Below are positions 16,046 to 23,556 of a stretch of 64,000 nucleotides of DNA, in pieces. The first letter of the stretch is position 1, and each line of letters begins with the position of its first letter. The notes below the pieces were generated by a model. The model was not told the origin of the DNA, searched no databases, and worked only from the letters and a program-made list of their open reading frames with translations. This DNA comes from Acidobacteriota bacterium (lineage in GTDB: Bacteria; Acidobacteriota; Polarisedimenticolia; J045): the NCBI GenBank assembly GCA_030949985.1, contig JAUZRX010000023.1, forward strand, positions 186,001-250,000, read 5' to 3'. The translations under genes were made by a program, and so were the position numbers.

Positions 16046-17113
16046 TCAACCGGCGTCGCTGCCGTCGGACGGGAAGCGCGCCAAGAGTTTCTTGATCGCC
16101 ACCGCGGCCTCGCGCTGGACCAATCCGTCGCGGTCCTCGCGGAAGGCCCGGTCGAGCACGGAAATCGTCTCCTTGCGGCCCACCTCTCCGAGCACCCGGG
16201 CCGCCTCGGCGCGAGCGAAGTTGTCCCGGGCGTGGAGGGCCCTGTCCTCGAGGAAGGGGACGGCCTCCTTGCGCCCCAGCAGGGCCAGGGCGTGAGCCAT
16301 CACCACCGCGGGCATGTCGTCTTCTTCGACGGCCAGGCGCTCGGTGAGCACCGGGGCCGCCTTCTCGCCGTCCATCTGCATCAGCGCCCAGGCGGCCTTG
16401 CCGCGGCAGACGGGGTCGAAGTCTTCCAGCGCCTCCAGGATCACCTTCCGGCCCCGCTCGTCGCCGATCTCGCCCAGCGCCTCGACGGCCCACGAACGGT
16501 TCTTCTGGTTGTCGGTGTGGAAGACGTCGATCAACACGTCCACCGCCCGGGGGTCGCCCAGGCGGCCGAGGGTCTGTACCGCGGCGTTGCGGATGCCCTC
16601 GTCGGCGTCCTTCTCGAGACGTTCGACCAGGAATTCCACGCCCACCGGCTGCTGCACCACGGCCAGCGAGGTCACCACCGCCGCCCGCACGAGCAGGTCG
16701 GGATCCTTGTCGGGCCCCTGGGGCAGGGTCTTCTTGCCCATTTCCACCAGCACCTCGGCGGCCTGGGGATAGGCCGAGGGATCCACGTCCCGCAGGGCCT
16801 GGGCCACGGCCTGGCGCACCAGCCGCGAGTCGGCATCGATGAATTCGGAGAGGGCCGCGACCGCCTCCACGGTGCCGATCCGGCCGAGGGAGGTCGCGGC
16901 CTGGATCTGGACCATTTCCTGGTCGCGGCGCAAGGCCTCGACCAGTGGGGGGATGTTCTCGTTGGCCCCGTTGACACCCAGCTCGGCGGCCGCCAGCGAG
17001 CGCGCGTCCGGCGTATCGCCGGGCAGCCCCTGGGGCGCACACGCGACGAGCAGGGCCGCCGCCAGCACCCAGGCCGCCAACGCCGCACTCGGGACAGGTC
17101 GGTTCACTTTCAT
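16046..17113 (-). CDS. HEAT-repeat lipoprotein
   Basis: A 355-residue protein with a lipoprotein signal peptide (AAALLVAC, Cys about residue 25) and then back-to-back HEAT/PBS-type helical repeats across the whole mature chain, each about 31 residues, for example MVQIQAATSLGRIGTVEAV, RLVRQAVAQALRDVDPSAY, EGIRNAAVQTLGRLGDPRAV, KNRSWAVEALGEIGDERGR and VCRGKAAWALMQMDGEKA. Such proteins act as binding scaffolds; here it would face the periplasm. GGAGGA precedes the ATG (17113) by 10 bases. A -10-like TAAGAT on this strand (near 17198) overlaps the divergent promoter of the GWxTD gene. The specific partner is unknown. Confidence 0.82.
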   Translation of the reverse strand: MKVNRPVPSAALAAWVLAAALLVACAPQGLPGDTPDARSLAAAELGVNGANENIPPLVEALRRDQEMVQIQAATSLGRIGTVEAVAALSEFIDADSRLVRQAVAQALRDVDPSAYPQAAEVLVEMGKKTLPQGPDKDPDLLVRAAVVTSLAVVQQPVGVEFLVERLEKDADEGIRNAAVQTLGRLGDPRAVDVLIDVFHTDNQKNRSWAVEALGEIGDERGRKVILEALEDFDPVCRGKAAWALMQMDGEKAAPVLTERLAVEEDDMPAVVMAHALALLGRKEAVPFLEDRALHARDNFARAEAARVLGEVGRKETISVLDRAFREDRDGLVQREAAVAIKKLLARFPSDGSDAG

Positions 17114-17208
17114 TCGGTCGACTCCTCCAGGGGTCCGGTATCGAGAGCGTGAAGGCCCCCCCGTCCCCTGGACCGGCGGGCTGCCTCGAGAGGGGTTATC
17201 TTAGGCCC

Positions 17209-18744
17209 GTGAATCGGCGAGGGTCAACATTTCGCGGCCTGGTCGGGTCCCTGGTCCTGCTGGCGCTGCTCCTCGCGGCCCCCTTCGCGCCCGCCGCGAA
17301 AGGCCGCAAGGGACACCAGCCCACCAGCCTGCGGGAGTGGCACAAGGGTCCCGTCCGTTACCTGATGAACCGCAGCGAGGCGCGGCTCTACCGCCGGCTC
17401 GACAGCACCGCCGAGCGCCTGGCCTTCATCCGCCGCTTCTGGGACCGCCGGGATCCCGATCCCCGCACCCCCGCCAACGAGGCCCGCCTGACCTTCTGGG
17501 CCCGCGTGGCGGAGGCCAACCGCAAATTCGACGACACCCCCCTGCCCGGCTGGAAGACCGACCGGGGCAAGATCTACATCCTGCTCGGCCCTCCCAACGA
17601 CACCGAACAGCGGCAGGACTACGACACCGGGGAGCGCAACACCATCAACCGCGGCCTGCTGCGCTGGCACTACCAGGGCCTGCAGAACGCGGCCACCCGG
17701 GCCCACACGGTCATCGCCTTCGTCCGCGACGACGACAACGACTGGCGGCTGACCCGCGATCCCCGGCTCAACAGCGTCTTTCTCGACATCAACGACGTCA
17801 ACTCCACCGAGGGACTCCCCAAGTCGATCGAGCGCCTGATCCGCAACGTCCCGTGGGGCGGCGGCACCCTGGCCACGGCGATGGACCTCGGTCGCCTGCA
17901 GGAGGTTCCCACCGAGGCCGACCTGCTGCGGGCGGTGGTGCGGGCCGAAGCCTTCGTCGGCTCCTACCAGGGCACCTTCGTCGCCACCCCCATCACCACA
18001 CCGGCGGGAGACTCCCTGCTGGCGCTGACCCTCGCGGTGGCGCGCAGCGACCTGGCCCCTGCCTGGGACGGCTCGGCGATGGGCCTTTCCAGCCGCCTGG
18101 CCGCCACCGCCGAATTGCGCCCCCTCGGCGAACCGGACGGCCGGCCCGCCCGCATCGAGTTCGACGAGGCCGCCTTCGGAACCGAACCGGCGCCCGCAAG
18201 CCGCGGAGACGCCTGGCTGCGGCTGCAGGCGGTCAAGGTCGTGCCCCCGGGTCGCTGGAAACTCTCGGCCCTGGTCTTCGATCGCCGGGGCGGAGGGGCC
18301 GCGCCGATCTACGGTGAGGTGCGCGTCCCCGCGCCGCAGCCCGCCGCGCCCCGCTTCACCGGTCCGCTGCTGGCGCGTCGGATCGAAGATCCCGCCCGCG
18401 ACGGGCAGGAATACTCCCCCTTCCGGATCCACGGCAGCCTGGTCGTCCCCCGCCTGGACACCGAACTGAGCGCCGACGATCCCTTCGCCCTTTTCGTGGA
18501 GGTCACCCCGCCCCCGGACGCCCCGCAGGTGCCGATCCTCGAATGGCAGCTCGAGCGCGCCGACAACGAACAGGGGCCCTATCAGCCCCTCGGTGCCGCC
18601 GGCCGGGACCCCCACGGTCTCGGCCCGCGCGCCTGGCGCCTGCCGGCGGGCAAGCTCGAGCCCGGCCACTACCGGATCCGCTTCGGAGCGACCCTCCCCG
18701 GCGGGGAACGAACCGAGCGCGTGATTACCTTCGTGGTTCGCTGA
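17209..18744 (+). CDS. GWxTD-domain protein
   Basis: A 511-residue exported protein. After an N-terminal hydrophobic signal (GLVGSLVLLALLLAAPFAPA) comes the GWxTD domain (about 40-200) with its defining PGWKTDRGKIYILLGPPND and the upstream FIRRFWDRRDPDPRTP. The rest (about 200-511) is beta-rich. GWxTD proteins are found in Acidobacteriota, Bacteroidota and related phyla, with no established biochemical role. The GTG start at 17209 is preceded by TTATCTTA only about 8 bases upstream and no ribosome binding site, so the mRNA may be leaderless. The 3' end overlaps the end of the convergent DUF4340 gene by 20 bases. Confidence 0.83.
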   Translation: MNRRGSTFRGLVGSLVLLALLLAAPFAPAAKGRKGHQPTSLREWHKGPVRYLMNRSEARLYRRLDSTAERLAFIRRFWDRRDPDPRTPANEARLTFWARVAEANRKFDDTPLPGWKTDRGKIYILLGPPNDTEQRQDYDTGERNTINRGLLRWHYQGLQNAATRAHTVIAFVRDDDNDWRLTRDPRLNSVFLDINDVNSTEGLPKSIERLIRNVPWGGGTLATAMDLGRLQEVPTEADLLRAVVRAEAFVGSYQGTFVATPITTPAGDSLLALTLAVARSDLAPAWDGSAMGLSSRLAATAELRPLGEPDGRPARIEFDEAAFGTEPAPASRGDAWLRLQAVKVVPPGRWKLSALVFDRRGGGAAPIYGEVRVPAPQPAAPRFTGPLLARRIEDPARDGQEYSPFRIHGSLVVPRLDTELSADDPFALFVEVTPPPDAPQVPILEWQLERADNEQGPYQPLGAAGRDPHGLGPRAWRLPAGKLEPGHYRIRFGATLPGGERTERVITFVVR

Positions 18745-19309
18745 TCAGGCTCGGCAGGCCGAGGGCCTCCCGCCCGGAGCCCTGGACCAGGTCCGCCGCG
18801 TCCGCCGAGATCAGCACGACCCGGGGAAAGCCGTCGATGCGCGCATAGAACGCCGGCTTCAACGGCGAAGGCAATCCCACCTCGAGCCGCGCTTCCCGCG
18901 CACCCTCGCCTTCCCCGCCTTCGGGGGCGCTCAGCTGCGCCACCAGGGAAACGATGGGCTCCGCCAGGCCGTAGCGTTCGAGATCGTCCCCGGTGGGATG
19001 CTCGTCGACGCTCTCGACGAAGCGGATCCGGCTCCAGGCGCTCAGCAGGTCGGGAGCGAAGGTCACGTCGGCGCCCGGCGTGCCGGAAGCCACTTCCCAG
19101 CCCTCGGAACCGCGTCGAAAATGCACCTTCCCGCCGGGCTCCGAACGCAGCTCGAACTCGTAGTCCGTCACCCGGTAGGTGCCCCAGGGAAAGATCACCT
19201 CGGAGGGCTTGAGGACGCCCTCCTCCACGTCCCGGCGGCGTTCGCGGGCGACGAAGACCACCAGCAGGGCCAGGACGATCACCGCCGCCAGAACGCCCTT
19301 GCTGCGCAT
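18725..19309 (-). CDS. DUF4340-domain membrane-anchored protein
   Basis: A 194-residue protein with an N-terminal transmembrane helix (VLAAVIVLALLVVFVA, about 6-21) and one DUF4340 module (about 35-190; YEFELRSEPGGKVHFRRGSEGWEV, LLSAWSRIRFVESVDEHPTGDDLERYGLAEP). DUF4340 proteins commonly follow GldG-like ABC auxiliary subunits, as here: the start shares one base with the upstream stop (TGATG at 19309). Most relatives have two or three DUF4340 repeats, so this one is short. It is the last gene of the ABC operon. Its role in transport or envelope function is unproven. Confidence 0.8.
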   Translation of the reverse strand: MRSKGVLAAVIVLALLVVFVARERRRDVEEGVLKPSEVIFPWGTYRVTDYEFELRSEPGGKVHFRRGSEGWEVASGTPGADVTFAPDLLSAWSRIRFVESVDEHPTGDDLERYGLAEPIVSLVAQLSAPEGGEGEGAREARLEVGLPSPLKPAFYARIDGFPRVVLISADAADLVQGSGREALGLPSLISEPRR

Positions 19310-20895
19310 CAGCGGGTCCTCCGGAAGAACCAGACGATCCAGCCCACCAGGAAGATACCCAGCGCCTCGAGGACGACGATCATCCGCACCAGGCGGCGCT
19401 GGCCCGGCTCGATCTGCATCGCCAGCTTGGCCACCTTGGCCTCCCCCTGGCGGCGGATCAGCACTTCCTCCCCCGTCAGCCAGCGCACCAGGTTCATCGC
19501 CAGCTCCGAGTTGGACAGGGCATCGAAGAAATCGTCTTTCAGGAAGTCGGCGTCACCCACGACCACCATCCGCGCCACACGGCCCAGGTCACCGGGGTCA
19601 CGCTCGTCGGTGTACTTGCGGAAGGCCGCCACGGCCAGTACCGGTGGACGGTCCAGCCAGGGCTCGAGGGCCTGGGGGTCGATCTCCCGCACCCGTCCCG
19701 CCCGCTCCAGGTCACTCTCCACGTAGGTGCCACGGCCCGCGCGCAGCAGCACGTGGTGGAAGATCTGCTGATCGCTCATCACCTGCGAAAACTCGACGGG
19801 GCGGACCACGTTCATCAGCACGCGCTGCCCCTCGAGCCCCTGCACCGTCTCGTGCACACCGAAACGATCGGCGATCACCGTCAGAGGCTCGGGATAGTCC
19901 GCCAGCTTCGACTCGCGGGCATCGATCACCACCGCCGGCATCGCCCGGATGCCCCAGCGCTCGAGCAGTCCCGCCAGGGGGTGGGGCTGGCCGTCGGCCT
20001 GCTTGAAGTCCGCGTCGACCAGGGCCAGCAGGCGGCCTCCCGCCCGCAGGTAGGCGTCGTAGAGCGCGGTCTCCTTCTCGCCGACCGGACGCCGGGGATC
20101 GGCCAGCACCAGCAGCGAAGCGTCCCCGGGCACCGGCTCGCCCGGCCCGAGGGAGATCGTGCGTAACTGGAGGAAGTTCTTGGTCAGCTCGCTCTGCAGC
20201 CGCAGGTAGCCTTCCCCGCCCTGGGCGTCGACGCTCCTCTCCCCGTGCCCGATGACCCAGTAGACCACCTTGGGCTCGTCCCGGGCGACTTCCATCAACG
20301 CCGCGACCAGCTTGTCCTCGCCGTAACCCGGGAAATAGCTCACGCGCTCGCCGTACTTCACCACCGTCATCCGGTTGCCGCTGACACCGGCCTCGGACAA
20401 CAGGTCGGGCCGCTGGTTGGGATCCGCCATGGTCAGGTGGATCTTCGGCTGGTGAAAGACGAAGGTCCCGTAGAGTTCCTTGACCGCCCGGAACTCGAGG
20501 GCATTGCGTTCGGGGAAGAAAGCGTAGACGTCCACGTCGCCGCTGATCTTTTCGAGCACCCGCAAGGTGGCCGGGTGCAGCGAGAACGAACGGGTCCGTG
20601 TCAGGTCCCAGCGCTGGTGATAGCGGGCCGAGATGAAGTTGATCAGCAGCACGATCAACAGGCCGACCACCGCGGAGAGCAGGAAGCCGGCGCCGAAGCG
20701 CACCCGCTTGCCCCCGACCCGGTCGAAGAGAAAGGCCCGGCCGCCCCACAGGCCGGCGGCGGAAAGGAGGAGCCCCAGCCCGATCAGCGCCTGGTAGGCC
20801 ACCGGCATGACCCGCGACGCCATCACCCCCCAGCCCACCCCGACCACGAGAAGAGCCAGGCCGAACGGCCATGCCGCGTAGAGAAAGCGTTTCAT
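19309..20895 (-). CDS. GldG-like ABC-transporter auxiliary subunit
   Basis: A 528-residue membrane protein. Three hydrophobic helices occupy about residues 7-95 (FGLALLVVGVGWGVMASRV, LIGLGLLLSAAGLWGG, AVVGLLIVLLINFIS), a large periplasmic region with the ABC_transp_aux/GldG pattern follows (LTRTRSFSLHPATLRVLEKI, DVDVYAFFPERNALEFRAVK, YWVIGHGERSVD, LVLADPRRPVGEKETALYDAYLRAGGRLLALVD), and a last helix near the C terminus (VVLEALGIFLVGWIVWF). It works with the permease and ATPase encoded just upstream. In Bacteroidota the homologous GldAFG set is needed for gliding; outside that phylum the substrate is unknown. Four bases separate it from the permease gene. Confidence 0.87.
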   Translation of the reverse strand: MKRFLYAAWPFGLALLVVGVGWGVMASRVMPVAYQALIGLGLLLSAAGLWGGRAFLFDRVGGKRVRFGAGFLLSAVVGLLIVLLINFISARYHQRWDLTRTRSFSLHPATLRVLEKISGDVDVYAFFPERNALEFRAVKELYGTFVFHQPKIHLTMADPNQRPDLLSEAGVSGNRMTVVKYGERVSYFPGYGEDKLVAALMEVARDEPKVVYWVIGHGERSVDAQGGEGYLRLQSELTKNFLQLRTISLGPGEPVPGDASLLVLADPRRPVGEKETALYDAYLRAGGRLLALVDADFKQADGQPHPLAGLLERWGIRAMPAVVIDARESKLADYPEPLTVIADRFGVHETVQGLEGQRVLMNVVRPVEFSQVMSDQQIFHHVLLRAGRGTYVESDLERAGRVREIDPQALEPWLDRPPVLAVAAFRKYTDERDPGDLGRVARMVVVGDADFLKDDFFDALSNSELAMNLVRWLTGEEVLIRRQGEAKVAKLAMQIEPGQRRLVRMIVVLEALGIFLVGWIVWFFRRTR

Positions 20896-20899
20896 GCCC

Positions 20900-21661
20900 T
20901 CACCTCCACCGCTGGCTGTCGACGACCCGCGAGGTCAGATCGAGAACGAAGACGATCGCCGCGGCGAAGAAGACCAGCGGCTGGGTGTCGATCACGCCCC
21001 GGGCCAGCAGGTTGAGATTGGCCGAGGGGGTGAACTGCTCGAGATTTTCACCGATGAAGGGAATCTTCACCGCCAGCACACCGCCGAGATTGACCAGCGC
21101 GACCATCGCCAGGGCCAGGAAGGCCGCGATCATCGAGCTGTCGGTCAGGCTGGAGGCCAGCAGGCCCAGGGCCAGGAGCAGCGCACCGTAGAGAAACGCG
21201 CCGAGATAACCGCTGATCATCGGCGCGGGATCGATACGCCCCCAGGCGAGCAGCAGCGACGGCATCCAGGTGGTGATCAGCAGCATCACCGCCAGCACCG
21301 CGCAGGCCCCGAAGAACTTGCCCAACACCAGGTGCCGGGTCGTCATCGGCGCCGTCAGCAGCAGTTCGGCGGTGTGCTGTTTCTTCTCTTCGGCCAGCAG
21401 GCGCATGGTCAGCAGGGGAACGATCACCAGCAGCGTCCAGATCAGGTCCTGCCCGAGGAAGGAGCGCACGATCATCTCGCCGCCGGGCACCTCCATCAGG
21501 GGGTTCGACGCCGCCCGCAGGCGCAGGCTTTCGTACTGGCCGAGAGCCATGAAGAAGAGCACTCCCTGGAAGGCCACGAAGACGGCCATCGCCGTGTAGG
21601 CCAGGGGGGAAACGAAGTAGGACTTCAGTTCCCGGCGGAAGATCGCCCAGACGAAGTTCAT
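20900..21661 (-). CDS. ABC-2 type permease (GldF-like)
   Basis: A 253-residue integral membrane protein with six predicted helices, starting MNFVWAIFRRELKSYFVSPLAY, which is characteristic of GldF/NosY-type ABC-2 permeases. The EEKKQHTAELLLTAPMTTRHLVLGK segment is the typical cytosolic coupling region. The ATG at 21661 overlaps the ATPase stop by four bases, so the two are translationally coupled. With the ATPase and the GldG-like subunit it forms one transporter. Some of the open frame further upstream is antisense-free but out of family, so the shorter start is used. Confidence 0.9.
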   Translation of the reverse strand: MNFVWAIFRRELKSYFVSPLAYTAMAVFVAFQGVLFFMALGQYESLRLRAASNPLMEVPGGEMIVRSFLGQDLIWTLLVIVPLLTMRLLAEEKKQHTAELLLTAPMTTRHLVLGKFFGACAVLAVMLLITTWMPSLLLAWGRIDPAPMISGYLGAFLYGALLLALGLLASSLTDSSMIAAFLALAMVALVNLGGVLAVKIPFIGENLEQFTPSANLNLLARGVIDTQPLVFFAAAIVFVLDLTSRVVDSQRWR

Positions 21662-22659
21662 GGAGCCGCCTCCTCGAGGACCACGTCGCGAAAGACCTCT
21701 TCGAGGCTGGTGGTCTCCGAACGGACCTCGTACAGCCCCCAGCCGCTGGCGGCGAGGGCGGCCACGACGGCCTCCCGCCGCTCGGCGCCGGCTTCCAGTT
21801 CCAGGCGGAACAGCCCCTCGCCCTGGTCCTCGACACTCTCGACACCATCGAGGGCTTCGATGGCCTTCCCGTCGTCCGGTGGACGCCGCAAGCGCACCAG
21901 GACCCGTTTCTCGCCCCCGGTGGCGAGGATCTCGTCCATCCGACCGTCGGCCACCAGGCGACCACGGTTGATGATCACCACCCGCTCGCAGGTGGCCTGC
22001 ACCTCGGGGAGGATGTGGCTCGAGAGAATCACCGTCCGTTCCCGACCGATGTCGCGGATGATGCCGCGGATCTCCACCACCTGGGTCGGATCGAGACCGA
22101 CGGTGGGCTCGTCGAGAATCAGGATCCGCGGCTCGTGGATCACGGCCTGGGCCAGGCCGGTCCGCTGCCGGTAGCCCTTCGACAGGTTGCCCACCAGCCG
22201 CCGATGCACCTCCTGCAGGCCGCACAGCTCGATGGCCGCGTCCACCGCCGCCTGGCGCCGACGCCGGGGGATGCCGCGAATCTCGGCGGTGAAGGAAAGG
22301 TAGTCACGGACGATCATTTCCGGATAGAGCGGCGGGTGTTCGGGAAGGAAGCCGATGGCCCGTCGCACCTCTATCGGATCGTCCAGTACGTCGTGCCCAG
22401 CCACCCGCGCCGTCCCCGCGGTGGGCGGCACGAGGCCGGTCATGACTTTCATCGTCGTGGACTTGCCCGCGCCGTTGGGCCCGAGAAAACCGACCACCTC
22501 TCCTCGATAGACCGTAAACGAGATACCGCGCAGAGCCTCGAACTGTCCGTAGAGCTTGCGCAGACCGTCGATCTCGATCATCGGCACGTGGCCGCCGCGG
22601 GAGGAGACAGCGCCCGCACCTTCCCCACCGAGCCCGCCCGTGGTCGGCGTGAGTGGCAT
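21658..22659 (-). CDS. ABC transporter ATPase (GldA-like)
   Basis: A 333-residue ATP-binding subunit. Walker A GFLGPNGAGKSTTMK, Q-loop region RAIGFLPEHPPLYPEM, signature NLSKGYRQRTGLAQA, Walker B ILILDEPTVGLDP and H-loop ILSSHILPEVQ are all intact. Residues after about 245 form the C-terminal domain of GldA-type ATPases. Two starts are possible: ATG at 22659 (AGGGG 7 bases upstream) or ATG at 22581, which gives the family-typical MIEIDGLRKLYG; the 26 extra residues are Gly/Pro-rich and unconserved in character. It is first in an operon with the permease, GldG-like and DUF4340 genes, driven by a promoter at 22744-22772 and a structured leader. Confidence 0.92.
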   Translation of the reverse strand: MPLTPTTGGLGGEGAGAVSSRGGHVPMIEIDGLRKLYGQFEALRGISFTVYRGEVVGFLGPNGAGKSTTMKVMTGLVPPTAGTARVAGHDVLDDPIEVRRAIGFLPEHPPLYPEMIVRDYLSFTAEIRGIPRRRRQAAVDAAIELCGLQEVHRRLVGNLSKGYRQRTGLAQAVIHEPRILILDEPTVGLDPTQVVEIRGIIRDIGRERTVILSSHILPEVQATCERVVIINRGRLVADGRMDEILATGGEKRVLVRLRRPPDDGKAIEALDGVESVEDQGEGLFRLELEAGAERREAVVAALAASGWGLYEVRSETTSLEEVFRDVVLEEAAP

Positions 22660-22689
22660 ATCGTTACCCCTGGTGCGTTGGTCGGTTAG

Positions 22690-22736
22690 CCCCCCGGTGC
22701 GGGGACTCTCCCCGGCGCACGCAAAGCACCGGGGGG
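22690..22736 (-). promoter_or_regulatory. Structured 5' leader of the ABC operon with two alternative hairpins
   Basis: Long hairpin: GCACCGGGGGG/CCCCCCGGTGC (22690-22700 with 22726-22736), starting at about the predicted transcript 5' end. A competing internal hairpin pairs GTGC-GGGGA with TCCCC-GCAC (22697-22705 with 22709-22720, 3-base bulge). The two share bases 22697-22700, so they cannot both form. No T-run follows. It could equally end transcription from the upstream dciA-like gene. Confidence 0.5.
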
Positions 22737-22743
22737 AAGGCAG

Positions 22744-22772
22744 TTTCTACTTTCCTTCCGGCCCGCTGTCAA
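22744..22772 (-). promoter_or_regulatory. Sigma70-type promoter of the ABC operon
   Basis: On the minus strand TTGACA (22772-22767), 17-base spacer, TAGAAA (22749-22744). The TAG of the -10 box is also the stop codon of the DciA-like gene. Confidence 0.65.
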
Positions 22773-23193
22773 CGCGACGGATCCCGCGCCGGGCCATCAG
22801 TCGCCGCGCCAGGGCCCGCAGGCGCTCGCTCCCGCTCCCCTCCCGGCGGGCTCCGGCGCCCCGTCGGCGCGGCTCCGCCGCCACCTCCACATCCGGCCGG
22901 GAGAGCACCCGGAGCTGCAACCGCGGGCTGGCCAGGCGCTGCCGAAGGCGTTCGGTCAGCACCGGCAGGTCCGCCGCCAGCGCCCGCTCCCAGCCACTGC
23001 CGGCCAGTTCCAGCACCAGGGTGCCGTCTTCCCAGCGGGCCCCTACCAGGTGCCGGGCGAGATCCGCCCCCAGTTCTTCCCGGAGCCGGGCCACCCGGGA
23101 CGCGGCGTAGAGCGCCGCCGGCCCTCCCCGCGGAGGGGGCAGGGCGGCCAGCGAAACCAGTCGACCTCCCGTCTGACGGCGACGCGCTGCCAA
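22747..23193 (-). CDS. DUF721 / DciA-like protein
   Basis: DUF721 proteins include DciA, the common bacterial loader or helper of the replicative helicase DnaB. This 148-residue protein has the family core (LREELGADLARHLVGARWED, TLVLELAGSGWERALAADLPVLTERLRQRL) and an Arg-rich C terminus. The TTG start at 23193 is chosen because AAGGAGGGG lies just upstream (23202-23210) and the frame before it overlaps the divergent small gene and has no family character. DciA assignment to helicase loading is from the family and is not shown by the sequence alone. Confidence 0.75.
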   Translation of the reverse strand: MAARRRQTGGRLVSLAALPPPRGGPAALYAASRVARLREELGADLARHLVGARWEDGTLVLELAGSGWERALAADLPVLTERLRQRLASPRLQLRVLSRPDVEVAAEPRRRGAGARREGSGSERLRALARRLMARRGIRRVDSGPEGK

Positions 23194-23265
23194 ATCGTCC
23201 CCTCCTTGCCTACCCGGCTCCACCGGGCCCGTGTAGAATACGCCCCTTGCCAGGAGGCTTCCAAG

Positions 23266-23493
23266 GTGGCCACCCAGACTCGCACCTGCTCTTTCCGTTC
23301 CAGCCTCGGCGGCACCAGCCGCTGCCAGGATCCGGTCTACGCCGAAGACTTTTGCCGCTTCCACTACGAGTGTCTGCTGCGGGGTGAGGTGCTGCCCAAC
23401 GGCCAGATCAACGAGATGCTCTTCGACCAGGACCGGCGCCGGACCATCAACTTCCACGGCATCCACGAGGACGCGGCGAACCACGGCGTCTAG
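23266..23493 (+). CDS. Small Cys3His protein of unknown function
   Basis: A 75-residue protein starting at a GTG with GGAGG 9 bases upstream; a TAGAAT (23234-23239) may be its -10 box. It has a compact Cys-x11-Cys-x9-Cys-x2-His arrangement (TCSFRSSLGGTSRC, then DFCRFHYEC), which looks like a small zinc-binding fold, followed by a helix-forming stretch (EVLPNGQINEMLFDQDRRR) and a C-terminal His-containing tail. I do not recognise the family. It is transcribed divergently from the DciA-like gene and convergently with mltG. The base composition is normal for the genome, and the codon pattern together with the ribosome site supports a real gene. Confidence 0.7.
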   Translation: MATQTRTCSFRSSLGGTSRCQDPVYAEDFCRFHYECLLRGEVLPNGQINEMLFDQDRRRTINFHGIHEDAANHGV

Positions 23494-23556
23494 CCACCGG
23501 CCGGCGAAGTCTTCCCGACGCCGGACCGCGCCGGGATCCCGCGGGCACGGCTCCCG

